Shown here: in pieces, positions 43,936-53,991 of the stretch | How the letters are laid out: each line of letters opens with the position of its first letter | Position numbering within the stretch: the stretch's first letter is position 1 | Assembly: GCA_949825065.1 (NCBI GenBank) | Contig: OX463856.1 | Location: 1,278,702 to 1,342,701 of the forward strand | Source of the DNA: Odontocerum albicorne | Taxonomy: Eukaryota > Arthropoda > Insecta > Trichoptera > Odontoceridae | Direction of reading: 5' to 3' | DNA length: 64,000 nucleotides | Notes under the pieces: generated by a model | What the model saw: only the letters and a program-made list of their open reading frames with translations | The model's database searches: none | Told to the model about the DNA's origin: nothing | Made by a program: the position numbers and the translations under genes

Positions 43936-44379
43936 AGAAAAACATAATTTTAGATGTTAAACGGTCTAAGATAAAAACAAGTCGGGAAGGGAATCCGGTA
44001 GGAATCGAACCTGAGGCGTTTGCCATCTTAGCGTGAATGCTAACCACGGTTAGATGACGGCTGCTGAATATTGATATAACATAGTTGTCTCAATAAATTC
44101 TCGCGGCGTGCTGATGATGATAGTGTCTCCCAACCAATAAATGCACCTGTAGAGGTTTCTACGCAACACGCAAATGTTGAAAACAAACGGCGCTGTGAGA
44201 ATATTATATATTGCGGATGACGTACTCGGAGTGTTGTGTAAAAAACGCAAAAAAACATGTTGTTGCATATATACATACGTACGTGTTATGTGAATTCTCT
44301 CATTGTTAGAAACTCGAAAATGTGCCATTTTCAAAAACGAATATCATCGGTAAATACATTGACGATAAGCAAAACAAAA
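43936..44379 (-). mobile_element. tRNA-like SINE (minus) and flank
   Basis: 43,993-44,070 on the minus strand holds cgtggttagcattcacgcta and caggttcgattcctaccgga, Pol III box-like pairs. A related segment is at 48,940-49,020. The remainder to 44,379 has no motif. Confidence 0.6.
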
Positions 44380-44530
44380 ACTCCCTCGGCCTAGTGGGTA
44401 AGATGCCTTTCTTCCAATTCGTTAGTTCTGGATTCAGTTCCCGTTGATATCAAGATTTAAAAAAAAAGGACTAGTCGAGATTGCTATATGACAGTAAATT
44501 CACCACAACGAAAGTGTTAATATGTGAATA
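44380..44530 (+). mobile_element. tRNA-derived SINE (family B), decayed
   Basis: cctcggcctagtgggtaaga A-box-like head, ggattcagttcccgttgata B-box-like, and tail traces (gtcgagattgctatatgaca, acgaaagtgttaatatg). Confidence 0.65.
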
Positions 44531-44739
44531 AGTGACTTGATTCGTAATGAAATATTTCAAAAAGAGCGCCTTTTCATTTTTAAAAGGCAGCTCATAAGCG
44601 CCACTATACAAAAATAACGAAAATTTAAATTCTTATCAAAAATTATTTATTTAATCATTAATATTATATAATGTAAATTGTATAAAAGGTTTATATACCA
44701 TATTTTACGAACTCATTCTTTAGTCGGTGTATTTGGATT
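44531..44739. other. No gene recognised
   Basis: AT-rich, no motif. Confidence 0.4.
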
Positions 44740-45060
44740 CAATTTTCGATGACGAACAATTGAGTTCGATCTCACTACAACCCAGGCTGTTATAGGGGAC
44801 AAAATAAATCCTCATTCGGCGCGATCTACAGTAGAAGATATAAATCTTCCTTATTTATTATGAGTGCGACGTTACTTAGTGACGAAGAAGAAACTGCTTA
44901 AAAGGACTCTTCCTCCGGTGGTAATATGAACAGAATAGCAACGACGAAGGACTTAAGGTCCAACGTCAAGGGAAAAGGAAAATTACTCGCAGCGCAGTAA
45001 ATACACTTTATAAAGCGACTTAAGGACATCAAGTTCTTTTGCAGAAAACTTCGAACACAG
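44740..45060 (+). repeat. Dispersed repeat E, copy 2 (uninterrupted)
   Basis: gttcgatctcactacaaccc, ggggacaaaataaatcctca, gcgatctacagtagaagata, ctcctccggtggtaatatga-like and cagcgcagtaaatacac match repeat E at 38,459-39,250 in order. It lacks the 501-bp hAT insertion and one target duplication. Confidence 0.8.
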
Positions 45061-45269
45061 CAAAATTGTCTTCGGTTACGTATAAATAAAGTTATTCCTT
45101 TATGATAACCTGGCATTGAAGAATCCTTCGTTTGGATGTAAAATATTATTGCATAATATAGTATTAATAAGCCGACCAGATTGTATTCTATAAACTGTAT
45201 CTTATTGCAAAACACTTCAAGGCTGAATCTATTATCACTGTCTTACGTAATCACGATGAATTGTTCGAG
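45061..45269. other. No gene recognised
   Basis: No motif. Confidence 0.4.
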
Positions 45270-45450
45270 TACTTGATGCGTTACTTTAAAATCTTTTTCG
45301 AAGTTGTCGTGTTGAGGCTTAAATGATGATCGATGTTTCGAAAGCGTTGTAATATTCCTCCTCAGAGCGATGTCAAAAACATCACCTGAAGATGAAAACT
45401 GCAACGCTTTTGAAACGTCGGTCGTAATTTCAGTAAACTCAACTCCAGAA
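45270..45450. mobile_element. Foldback element FB-c
   Basis: The left arm (gttgtcgtgttgagg... cgatgtttcgaaagcgttgt) is inverted with respect to the right arm (caacgcttttgaaacgtcgg ... agtaaactcaac). Each has an outward core: minus CTGAGGA...GAAAC at 45335-45365 and plus CTGAAGA...GAAAC at 45386-45416. Confidence 0.75.
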
Positions 45451-45479
45451 ACAATTTAAACTAATGGAAAATATTCAAC

Positions 45480-45720
45480 AAGGGTTTCGTTTAACTTTGT
45501 GTAACTCCACATTAGAATATTTAACAATAAATTAATTTGTTATTGAATTAATGACATTAACCCTCACTACACGTGTTTCAACCTCATATCCCGAGGCTCT
45601 CTTCAGGCAGTATGTCTCAAGCAATCCATTTGAAGAGAGCCTCGAGATATGAGGTAGGAACACGCGTATCGCGGAATAATGCGATTAGTGGAATAAACAA
45701 GTTATTGTTAAATAATCTAA
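45480..45720. mobile_element. Foldback element FB-d
   Basis: acacgtgtttcaacctcata + tcccgaggctctcttca pairs with tgaagagagcctcgagatat + gaggtaggaacacgcgt. The outer arms aatatttaacaataaatta and ttattgttaaataat also pair. The left core on the minus strand is CTGAAGA...GAAAC (45575-45606); the right core is degenerate. Confidence 0.8.
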
Positions 45721-46129
45721 TGGAAAACGTGAGGTCTTAATATGTTTTACCAAACTTAACAATAATGTTCATTTAAAGTTGATAGGATAACAAATTTTAT
45801 ATTATTTTTTAACAAATGGTAACCTTAGTTGATTTTTTTTAACATCAGCTGGTAGATTCAGTATATTTTATTTGCATAGAGTGACGAATTTAGGTATTGT
45901 CCTTCACACAGCAAATAATAGTCGCCCGTCTGGTTAAGACAATGGAAAACAAGTCCATATGGAGGACGAAATTACTTGTATAATTAGACTTGACAATTTT
46001 TCAATAGCGACGAGCTTGTGAAGTTAAAACGCCACTATTTTTGCAATATTATTTTTTAGTAGCATTTTGAACTGCACGAGTCCGTGATATTATACTGTAT
46101 TACACTTTCAATGTAAACAGTACAACCTA
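45721..46129. other. No gene recognised
   Basis: AT-rich, no motif. Confidence 0.4.
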
Positions 46130-46321
46130 GATAGTTTATTACCATGTGGAAATATCTCCCAACTAACTAGAAAGGTGTTAAATAAACCCCAAGTGAAAAC
46201 CACACATTTTTTAATCTGGGTACTAACGTAAACTCGCTAGATTGTCCAATCAACTAGGTCACGGACGGACATTGCCCAAATTTTTAAATTCATACAAATT
46301 GTTAAAAATAATCTCCTGGAA
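46130..46321 (-). mobile_element. tRNA-SINE family B relic (minus)
   Basis: The order is reversed relative to plus copies: tail traces (gtggaaatatctcccaacta), body, then attgtccaatcaactaggtc, a decayed minus A box. Confidence 0.55.
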
Positions 46322-46550
46322 ACCATGAGATCTATAGCCTAGTTGGTAAGACGCTTGTCTTAGAGTTGCGGGTCCAGCCCTAGAGTTGCGGGTTCGATTC
46401 TCGTTGGTACCAGACTTTTTAAAATGGATTTCACTTATTTCGCCTTAAGTTTAAACAACTATTTTGCTGGTTGGAAGCGATTGTCACATGGTAAAATCCC
46501 ATAAGATTTTACTGTATACGACGCACGTTTAATAAAAAAGCATCTATTGT
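46322..46550 (+). mobile_element. tRNA-derived SINE (family B), well preserved
   Basis: A box tagcctagttggtaagacg at 46,334 and B box gggttcgattctcgttggta at 46,389. The intervening tagagttgcgggt is duplicated, so the tRNA-like spacing is expanded. Body ggatttcacttatttc; tail tggttggaagcgattgtcac + atggtaaaatccc; end tttactgtatacgacg. The expanded head rules out a functional tRNA. Confidence 0.8.
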
Positions 46551-47019
46551 CAAATCTATTTTTTAAATTCGTGTATTTTTTTACTTATATTGCAGTGAGA
46601 TGGATTATTATAGCCCGAATTCAGTAATAGTTCGGCCTAAATACTAATTTTTAACCTTAAAATTGAGTGATTAGCATTTATAGTTGGACCTTATATGCTT
46701 CAAACTTTTAAGTGAGGTAATTAAACTATGTGACTCCCTTTACTTAAGGAAGGCACGACAAGTTTGTACGAAATGTACAATTTCTCCAGTAAAAAAATAG
46801 TTCCAATTTATTGTTAAGGTTGGATTATCAATATGCCATAAGTAAAAGAAAAAAGCATGATCATATGGAGTGTTATTACTGGTTTACTTTTAAATAATAT
46901 ATTTTTTTCATAAAATGTATGATTCTATTAAGTTCTTGAATAAAATAAAAAAAAACGAATTCAGTGTATTTTTTATTGTCCTTACAGCAATATCAGTACA
47001 CATACACATGTTACACACT
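46551..47019. other. No gene recognised
   Basis: AT-rich, no motif. Confidence 0.4.
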
Positions 47020-47400
47020 GTCGGGGTAAACATAGAGGAGAGAACACTCGATTTTACTATTGCGACACAAACATTCCGCCTCTTCTACATCCATACACCT
47101 TCTCATACAGTACCTACAATTTTTCAACATTTCCTTTTTTCAAAATATCATAAACTTGATACATTCATACCTTCCTTTATCTTCCTCCATCACAACTTTC
47201 ACTCACAATTGCACTATATATTTGTTTTGTTAGTATTTCTTCATTAATTCGTTCTACACGTCCAAACCTCATCCGAGTGTTCTTCACCTTAGTCAACACA
47301 TCAATCCTTAAGTTCACATCTATCTCTTATCACTTCATTTCGTATTCTGTCATACATTGTCACTCAATGTATTCTTCTTCGTGCAGATAATATGAATTCA
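47020..47400 (-). mobile_element. LINE tail fragment (minus)
   Basis: Shares ordered blocks with 39,800-40,150 and 62,260-62,560: gtcggggtaaacatagagga, ttccgcctcttctacatcca, ccttctcatacagtacctac, tttcactcacaattgcacta, cacgtccaaacctcatccga. On the minus strand these correspond to the 'RRFGHVERM...' region and the following C-terminus and 3' flank of an insect LINE. Heavily frameshifted. Confidence 0.65.
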
Positions 47401-47934
47401 CTTATATCGTTGTGAGGTGAATGCTTTGCATCTTCTGTGGTAAGCTATAGTCAGTCTGAGAGAATTCCGTAATGAGTATGACCAGGGTAGCAGTACTTAT
47501 ATCACCCGCCCTGCTTCCAGGATGGTCCTTCAAACAACATCTCGACATGCAGAGCTTTGTAGTCTATCTACAGGTGGTAGATTATACCCGTCTATTTGAG
47601 ACATGTTTGTTCAAGATTGTCGAAAGTTTCAAAAAAAAAACAAACATTCAGGAAAATTTTAATTTACATTTTACATAAATTATTTTATAAATCAAACATG
47701 ATCATTATTCAAGTGGTCTATAAAATAATCATATTCCAATTCAAAATCGAGACTTTGGCATGAATGTATGAGGTCATCTTCAAATTCATTCCATGTGAAG
47801 TTAGCACGAACACATATTTCCTAGTCTTACAGCGACTTGAATGGTGTTGATCCATTATAGATAGGTTATTTCTCATGATCGCTATGGATGGAAGAAGCCT
47901 GTGCGTGTATTGGTTTATTGCGTGCAATCTGTTG
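47401..47934. other. No gene recognised
   Basis: No motif. Confidence 0.4.
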
Positions 47935-48095
47935 CACTTCAGCAAGCACCAATTCTTTACAGATAATCCCCAAGTTGCGATGGCGAGGAGATTAAATTTC
48001 CAAGACGGTCGGCAGGTTTAATTTGCTGCTGCATTTCGTTCGACAGTTTTATTTTGTGTTGCTTACTAGCGCTATAAAAAAATTGATAGCCAACA
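47935..48095 (+). mobile_element. SINE family C, copy 2
   Basis: gcacttcagcaagcaccaat, gcgatggcgaggagattaaa, caagacggtcggcaggttta, gctgcatttcgttcgacagt, gttgcttactagcgctataa. Same block order as copies 1 and 3. Confidence 0.7.
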
Positions 48096-48394
48096 TAATT
48101 TTATTTTAACATAGGTATATGCAGTTGTCCCTCTTAGAACTACATTGTTTTTAGGAATTAATTAGGTTCCCTTACAGTGCGATCGTACATTCTTAAGAAA
48201 ATTGAATTTAGTTATACTTGGATGAAAGATCTGTCTCCAGGGAGGAGCCCCTCCATTGCTGGCGCCACACCGCAGTGTGATAAGGATAGCGGTCTTACAG
48301 ACACAAGGTAAAATACCAGGGACAGAAATTAAATTAATATAAAAGCTATAGAAAAATACGAATTCACGTGTAAAACGGCTCGAGTAAAACACGT
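48096..48394. other. No gene recognised
   Basis: Less than 300 bp, no motif. Confidence 0.35.
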
Positions 48395-48684
48395 ATGCAA
48401 GCTGTTGCACTTCAGCAATTACACGGTTTTGATAGATGTCGAGGAGATGCAAGAATATGTGGAATACGTCTGTGCGCATCATGGTTTATTTATGCAAGCT
48501 GTTGTACTTAAGCAAGCATACATTTTTCACAGATCAAACAAAAAGTTTCGATGGCGAGGGTATTCATTCAAAGACGATCGGCAGGTCTAGTCTACTACAG
48601 CCTTTCGTCAAGTTCAGTTTGTTATAGCACTATTATGTTGCTTAATAGCGCTATAAGAATTTACTATAAGCTGCATATAATTTA
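48395..48684 (+). mobile_element. SINE family C, copy 3, with partial 5' duplication
   Basis: The head (caagctgttgcacttcagca) appears at 48,399 and again as caagctgttgtacttaagca at 48,496. Then tttcacagatcaaac, gatggcgagggtattcattc, aaagacgatcggcaggtcta, gcctttcgtcaagttcagtt, ttgcttaatagcgctataag follow. SINE A copy 7 begins at its end. Confidence 0.7.
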
Positions 48685-48880
48685 GTTTTATTTTCTGAAC
48701 ATATGCAGATGCGGGGATTTTATCTAATTGCTGCAGCCACTGCCTTCCTATTCTTACACTCCATTTATTTTGTAATACATAATTATAATCTGTCCATAAT
48801 AGTGGGTTCGAGTCCCGAATTCAAGCACCCTTGAGGAGATTTTGCTGTAGTCTGTTAAATTGTTATTTTATTATGAATAG
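48685..48880 (+). mobile_element. SINE family A, copy 7 (5'-truncated)
   Basis: aacatatgcagatgcgggga, gccttcctattcttacactc, then GGGTTCGAGTCCCGAATTCA with an exact B-box consensus near 48,806, and ttgaggagattttgctgta. It ends in ATT-rich sequence. Confidence 0.8.
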
Positions 48881-48899
48881 AAATAATTTAATTTTAAAT

Positions 48900-49025
48900 T
48901 TAAAACGGTCTAAGATTTAAAAAAAAACAAGTCTGGAAGGGAATCTGGCAGGAATCGATCCTGGGGTATATCGTACATTGTTACAGCTGCTGCTATGCTA
49001 ACCATGGACGCTGAATATTGAGAGG
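48900..49025 (-). mobile_element. tRNA-like SINE (minus)
   Basis: cggtctaagatttaaa ... gaatctggcaggaatcgatc + ctgggg ... gctaaccatggacgctgaat mirrors 43,965-44,075. On the minus strand this gives the tRNA-like head with a B-box-like ggatcgattcctgcc. Confidence 0.6.
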
Positions 49026-49369
49026 AAATGTGTGATCGTTCCAACTTCTCATTTACCATTTACTCGAGGGAGGTATGGTTTTTCGTATCAGCGGTATAAG
49101 GTTTTTATGGAGTGTTGTCCCGCGTGGTAAGGTTTGTGATGTCGACATTTCGAAAACAACACTCCAAAAGAACGTATACGGCTGATAATCAAGAGAATTT
49201 GTCAATTATGAATATATTATGCCAAAACTAGTATACGAATGGTAAAGAAACAGTCGAGATTGAAGTATGAAGACGTATAAAGACGATGCTGTCGAGATGT
49301 TGTTGAGAATTGTATACAATAAAAAGTAGCGGGATAAAGTGTGTATGAAGTTACCGTTCCTGTAGCCGA
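49026..49369. other. 3' flank of FBXL14; half of a foldback arm
   Basis: gttgtcccgcgtggtaaggt + ttgtgatgtcgacatttcga (about 49,114-49,153) matches one arm of the foldback at 35,545. On the minus strand no AATAAA is seen within 300 bases of the FBXL14 stop; the nearest is about 500 bases away, near 48,867. Confidence 0.45.
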
Positions 49370-50743
49370 TCAGCTGTTGTGTTGGGGCTCCGAAACAGTT
49401 GCGTGTAGTCCCAGATTCAGAGTTGAGAGTCTCGGCAGCGCTGACAGCCTCCGAAGTCCTTCCTGCGTGACGGCGGTACAGCCGTACAAATCAATGGTGC
49501 GAAGTCGGGGAAGTCCTTCCGCAAGCGCGGCCAAGCCTCGATCTGTGATGCGAGCGCACTGTCCTATGTGCAGCGCTTCTAACTCGGGCAGCGCTCGCGC
49601 AAGCCGAGCCAATCCGGCGTCAGTGACGCCGCAAGCGCTTAATGCCAGCACGCGCAGTCTGAACAGACCCTGAGCAGCGTGTCCCAGGGCAGCGTCTCCG
49701 ACCTTATCGCAGAAGCTAACGTCTAATTCGCTCACAGCCGAGCCGCCTTCAGCTAGGTAGCCGACTCCTATGTCGGAAATATTGTCGCAAGCGCGTAGAT
49801 TTAATTCGCGCAACGCTGGAGCACGCGCAAGGTGTTTCAAACCTCCATCTGTAACTGATACACAAAATGATAGATTCAACGCTCTCAGTTTCGGCAATCT
49901 AGCAACGTGGCGCAGGGCTTCGTCAGTTAAGCGTTGGCAGTCTTGCAGACCTAATCTTTCCAACGGGGGAGGATCTCTCCCTTCTGGTCCGGCTAGATGC
50001 GCCAATCCCCTGTCACCGACGTGCCAACAGGAGCGTAAGTCCAATTTCCGTAATTTCCTCAAACCCCAAGCTAGCAACAAGAGTCCAGTGTCTGTAACAT
50101 TGCTGCATCCACCCAAAGACAATTCTTCGAGGTTTTTAAGAGAATGAGCGATTCTACCGAGAGACGCGTCCGTCAGTTGCTTGCAGAGAGAAAGATCAAG
50201 TTCTCGTAGCCGTGGTAACTCGCCCTGAAGAGCGTGGCCGAGAGCCGCATCTGTAAGGCTGTAGCAACCTGATAAATTGAGCGCTTCCAACTCGGGTAAA
50301 CCGGTGACGACATCGCGTAAAGAACGTCTCAATGAAAGCACTTGCACTCGACGGATTCCTCGACGTACTAGAGAAGGGAATAGTCCAGGGTTCGAACGAC
50401 GGAGATGTAGTCTCGCTTCCACTCCACGCCACACTGAACGCGAATAGGCGGCTTCTCTCCAAGCTGAGCACGTTTGAGCCGCTCGTCCCTTATCCGGTAC
50501 ATCGAGCCAAGAGAATATGAGAGCGAGTAATTCTGGGTAGAGCCGTGACACGTGCGTGCGCTCTCTGGAAGGGGGCAGTACAGGTGCAGGGATAGGCTCC
50601 AAAGCCCGCTCTGGCCCTAGAGGCGGTCGCCAGAGTCGGACTGCGCCCCCGCAGCCGGTTTCGGCCAGTCCCGTCTGGCCTGGGCCCCAGCTACCCTGGG
50701 CTTCTCCCTCCCCCTCGGATTCGCGCTTCCTCTTGCACTTCAT
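49370..50743 (-). CDS. FBXL14: F-box/LRR protein 14 (Ppa homologue)
   Basis: The 457-residue product has a low-complexity, charged, proline-rich N-terminus (1-62). An F-box follows at about 65-110 (RLYPELLALIFSWLDVPDKG, AWREAAYSRSVWRGVEA), then a continuous run of about 11-12 cysteine-containing LRRs (about 118-450; LNLSGCYSLTDAALGHA, LSLGGCSNVTDTGLLLLAWG, LNLRACDNISDIGVGYLAEG, LDVSFCDKVGDAALGHA, IDLYGCTAVTQEGLRRL). F-box and LRR sequence closely follow vertebrate FBXL14 and Drosophila Ppa. The family is a substrate receptor of SCF (Skp1-Cul1-F-box) ubiquitin ligases; known targets include Paired and the CENP-A histone in flies and Snail-family factors in vertebrates. The start is ATG 50743-50741 (context caccATGA). 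The frame continues upstream to position 50,839, but only through a GTG. Single exon. It is GC-rich and CpG-rich, unlike all surrounding DNA, consistent with selection on an old coding exon. Confidence 0.96.
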   Translation of the reverse strand: MKCKRKRESEGEGEAQGSWGPGQTGLAETGCGGAVRLWRPPLGPERALEPIPAPVLPPSRERTHVSRLYPELLALIFSWLDVPDKGRAAQTCSAWREAAYSRSVWRGVEARLHLRRSNPGLFPSLVRRGIRRVQVLSLRRSLRDVVTGLPELEALNLSGCYSLTDAALGHALQGELPRLRELDLSLCKQLTDASLGRIAHSLKNLEELSLGGCSNVTDTGLLLLAWGLRKLRKLDLRSCWHVGDRGLAHLAGPEGRDPPPLERLGLQDCQRLTDEALRHVARLPKLRALNLSFCVSVTDGGLKHLARAPALRELNLRACDNISDIGVGYLAEGGSAVSELDVSFCDKVGDAALGHAAQGLFRLRVLALSACGVTDAGLARLARALPELEALHIGQCARITDRGLAALAEGLPRLRTIDLYGCTAVTQEGLRRLSALPRLSTLNLGLHATVSEPQHNS

Positions 50744-51135
50744 GGTGTCGCGCTGATCACTCCGCCAGGCGCCCGGAGCCGAAGCTCCCTGACATCGCGA
50801 GGCCCCGACCTGAAACACGTTGCACCGTTTGCAATACACTCGATAACCAAACTCGCTAAACGCACTTTATCGAGTCACTGAGAACACTTCACTAACTCGC
50901 CGACACGGTATATGCACTTCTAATAAAGTTTAAGAACACTTGTTACCACTCTTGTATACTTTTCAAGGATTACGCGGGAACATATCACGTCAAATCTAAA
51001 TACTCATTTAGATAAACACGTCAGTAACGCTCGCTGGTTGCGAATCAACTGTTTTCTTCAGAGTTGTTGGTCCCCCTCTTCCCTCGCTGGTAGTAGCGCG
51101 CTACGATTGGTTGGTGGGGGTCACGTGACGCGGTA
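50744..51135 (-). promoter_or_regulatory. FBXL14 5' UTR and promoter region
   Basis: Moderately GC-rich, then declining. A CCAAT box on the minus strand (accaatcg; plus cgattggt, about 51,102-51,109) lies about 360 bp upstream of the ATG. The palindrome GTCACGTGAC is at 51120-51129, an E-box with the flanks preferred by MiT/TFE and USF-type bHLH factors. A possible arthropod initiator TCAGT (plus actga, about 50,877) lies about 130 bp upstream of the ATG. The transcription start is inferred, not seen. Confidence 0.5.
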
Positions 51136-51885
51136 TTGATTCGGCACGTTGCGGCGGCATTTTTAAGTTTGGAACATTGTAGAGTGAGACACAGATAGAG
51201 AATATGCGTATAGCAGACCGAGAAGGGTATATGTCAAGAATTTTGTCGACCGGTGCGAGAGAGAAGATGATATATTGCGGGAGGGAGACCTGCCACTCTG
51301 GAAACTATCAGTGCGCATTTTTAAACTTTTTAAAAGTTTTTTTACTGTTAATTTTGAAAAATATTCTTGCAAATATTTTATTTGAAAAATAAAGTTTTTG
51401 TATTTTTAAAATGTCTGTGAAACATTTCCTTAAAGTTTATGATAGTTTATGAGGAAAAAGCATACTAGTATACGTTTATAAAAGTATATGTTTTTATGTA
51501 TTAACAAATTATAACTTAGTACACTCAACAGTACTTTTTTTCTATTATAATTCCTTATGCAATTATTTACATAATCAGTTTTTAGTTTATTAAAATGTTA
51601 AGGTATTTTTAACACTGTTTTAAACAATTCAATGCATGACCGTCATTAAATATTAGTTTAAAATTTAAACATCACGGGGGTGTACAAGTATTTGTAGACA
51701 TTCATAATACATTGCACCTGTGAAATATCGTCAACAATTTGTAATGGTTTTCATCAGTAAATAGACTTTTTTTTTAAATATAAGATATAATTAAATTTAG
51801 TTTCAATAAATATTTTTCACGAATAGTTAATTGGTGTCATGTGTCCTGTAATATTATCTGAAAATACCTGCATGGAAAGAATTTC
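51136..51885. other. No gene recognised
   Basis: AT-rich intergenic DNA upstream of FBXL14. Confidence 0.45.
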
Positions 51886-52203
51886 TTGAATCTTCGAAAA
51901 GACTAGTTTCACTTTGTGGTGCCATTTTTTACATAAAAGGAAAAAATAAGTAAAATAAAAAACTTATTTTATATTTTTGTGTTCACCACAGGTTTGATTT
52001 AGGTTCATAACTAGTTTCGAAGACCACCGTCTTCTTCGTCAGGTGAATATAAACTTCGTCAGGTTAATATAAACTATATTCACCTGACGAAGAAGACGGT
52101 GGTCTTCGAAACTAGTTGTGAACCTAAATTACACCTGTGGTGAACACAAAAATATAAAATAAGTTTTTCATTTTACTTATTTTTTCCTTTTACATAAAAA
52201 ATG
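51886..52203. mobile_element. Foldback element FB-b
   Basis: The left arm 51,922-52,051 is nearly the exact reverse complement of 52,076-52,203. The 24-bp centre repeats acttcgtcaggt. The left flank (cgaaaagactagtttcactt + tgtggtgcca) is shared with FB-a. Outward cores are CTGACGA + stem + GAAAC on the minus strand at 52014-52042 and on the plus strand at 52084-52112. Between the motifs, GAAGAC and GTCTTC form a perfect 6-bp stem closed by GGTG. Confidence 0.9.
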
Positions 52204-53354
52204 GAAAGAAAACTAAGTATAAACTCCATGTACGCTGTTTTTTCTTCATTTTAATAATGTGAGCATACGCTCTCAAATAAACAGAAAGTCTTGATGTTCC
52301 GTAAATCTTTACATATACAACATTGTTTTCTTCATTTGACACAACTATTTTTTACTTTGTTCACTATACAAAAATATCGGAAAAGTATGGAGTTTAAGAA
52401 ACATGAGATAATGTATGAAAAAATTCATAAATGTGGACGAAGCGAAAACTATTGCATGGATATAATGGGTAAAGAGCTGTTCTTTCTGCTTATCCCAAAA
52501 AAGACACGGTATGTATACATGTAAAAAAATGTTTTAATGTTCATAAAATTCAAACAATCTATTGATGTATTTTTTTATATATCTTGTGAGTTTGAACTTA
52601 GTTAATTTTCATGAATTATCACTTATTAATAATTCTGCTATACAATGGAAAATAATGAAATGTGAAAGAGTAAAATTTGTTCCTTACGTGTACATACATA
52701 TTTTTTTGTGATTTTGGTATCATCGATATACGAGCTTTGTAATATGTAATATTATGACAATCCTTATTTTTTTTTAATTCATGCATAAAATTTTATATCA
52801 GTCCTTTTTCTTTTAGATTTCATTCTTTTAATTTGAACGAACAATACAAACAAAAAAAATATTAAGATTGATATAAGCCATAGCTTACACAGCGATAAAA
52901 CATTAAATTCAGGCAATTCAAATTGATAATAGTGTTTCGTGATAAAACATAATTGAAAATATTGTAATTTTAAACATTTGTTAAAAAAATAATATTTCTC
53001 ATTAGTTGTATTTTGGCGCACGGATACACGCAAGTGTGGCCATGCGAGACCGCCCCCTTCCACCACCAACATTCCCTACTCGAAAGCAGGTGGGGCTAAC
53101 AGGTGTTTTATAAAAAGCGGCCAATATTTGTAGGGATGATACTTACCCTATTCCCCAACAGAGAACAGGAGTAGGTTTCGCTGATCTATTTATTTACAGA
53201 TGTCAGTTTTATAATGACTATCAGTGACATCTATTAGAATTTATGTTTACTTTTTGAAAATTTCATTTTAAAATTGGTTTGAAGCTTCACTGGATTTTAA
53301 AAATAATATTTTTAAATAAAAGATTGAAATTTACAAGATATTAAAAATTATTAC
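52204..53354. other. No gene recognised
   Basis: AT-rich. Minus and plus frames of 77-97 codons have no domain. A GC-richer ccgcccccttccaccacc lies at 53,050. Confidence 0.45.
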
Positions 53355-53830
53355 TATATAGTTCGGAAATTCTAGGATGAGTCCTGTGACAGCTCACAAA
53401 TTTGCCCCAATACAATCTTATGTAATGTATTTACCTAAATAACTTGCTATTTATTAGAATTGAGGCTTGATTGATTTATTAAAGTTGAGGCTTGATTGAT
53501 TTATTAAAGTAGGGTGTGGGCTGAAAAACATCTGGTGTCCCCGTGGCTGGGTTCGCCCTATATTGGTGGGGTGTATTTTGGCCGAGGGGATGCTATTAGA
53601 TGAGCCCAGACCTTTTGATAGCTTCTGTGTCTGATGTATTGTCTGCAATTTATGTGTTTTAGAAGTGTTATTCAGGTGTGATCTTGTACATACTATGTTG
53701 CTGTCAATAAACCTAATATTTATTTATTTATTTATAAAATACTTAAAATTACTGAACATCCTTACAAGGTTGTATTGGGGCAAATTTGTGAGCTGTCACA
53801 GGACTCATCCTAGAATTTCCGAACTATATA
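53355..53830. mobile_element. MITE with 61-bp perfect terminal inverted repeats
   Basis: tatatagttcggaaattcta + ggatgagtcctgtgacagct + cacaaatttgccccaatacaa (53355-53415) is repeated in exact inverse at 53770-53830. The inner part contains a 28-bp tandem duplicate (gaggcttgattgatttatta) and a LINE-like 3' tail ending in tatttatttatttata. The superfamily is uncertain; a TA or TATA target is plausible from the flanks. Confidence 0.88.
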
Positions 53831-53991
53831 CTTAAACAATATTGAAATATAATTTTTAGGAATAATTTCAAATAATAATATTGATTTTGGAACACATAAA
53901 TTTGTAACAGTTGAAATTGATTTCAAGTTGTCAATATTTTTTTAAATGGCATGTATTTTTTCAAATTATAAGATTTATTTGACCTACTATA
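53831..53991. other. No gene recognised
   Basis: AT-rich, no motif. Confidence 0.35.

Noticed and set aside
46322..46400. Functional tRNA gene
   Set aside because: A and B boxes are present but the head contains a duplicated segment, the cloverleaf does not close and a SINE body follows. The same holds at 31,085, 44,380 and 61,795.
49341..50147. Plus-strand frames of 110-125 codons opposite FBXL14
   Set aside because: Antisense shadows of a GC-rich coding exon, with no domains.
50744..50839. 32-residue N-terminal extension of FBXL14 starting at 50,839
   Set aside because: The first codon is GTG, which is not a normal eukaryotic start. The ATG at 50,743 has a good context and leads into the protein directly.
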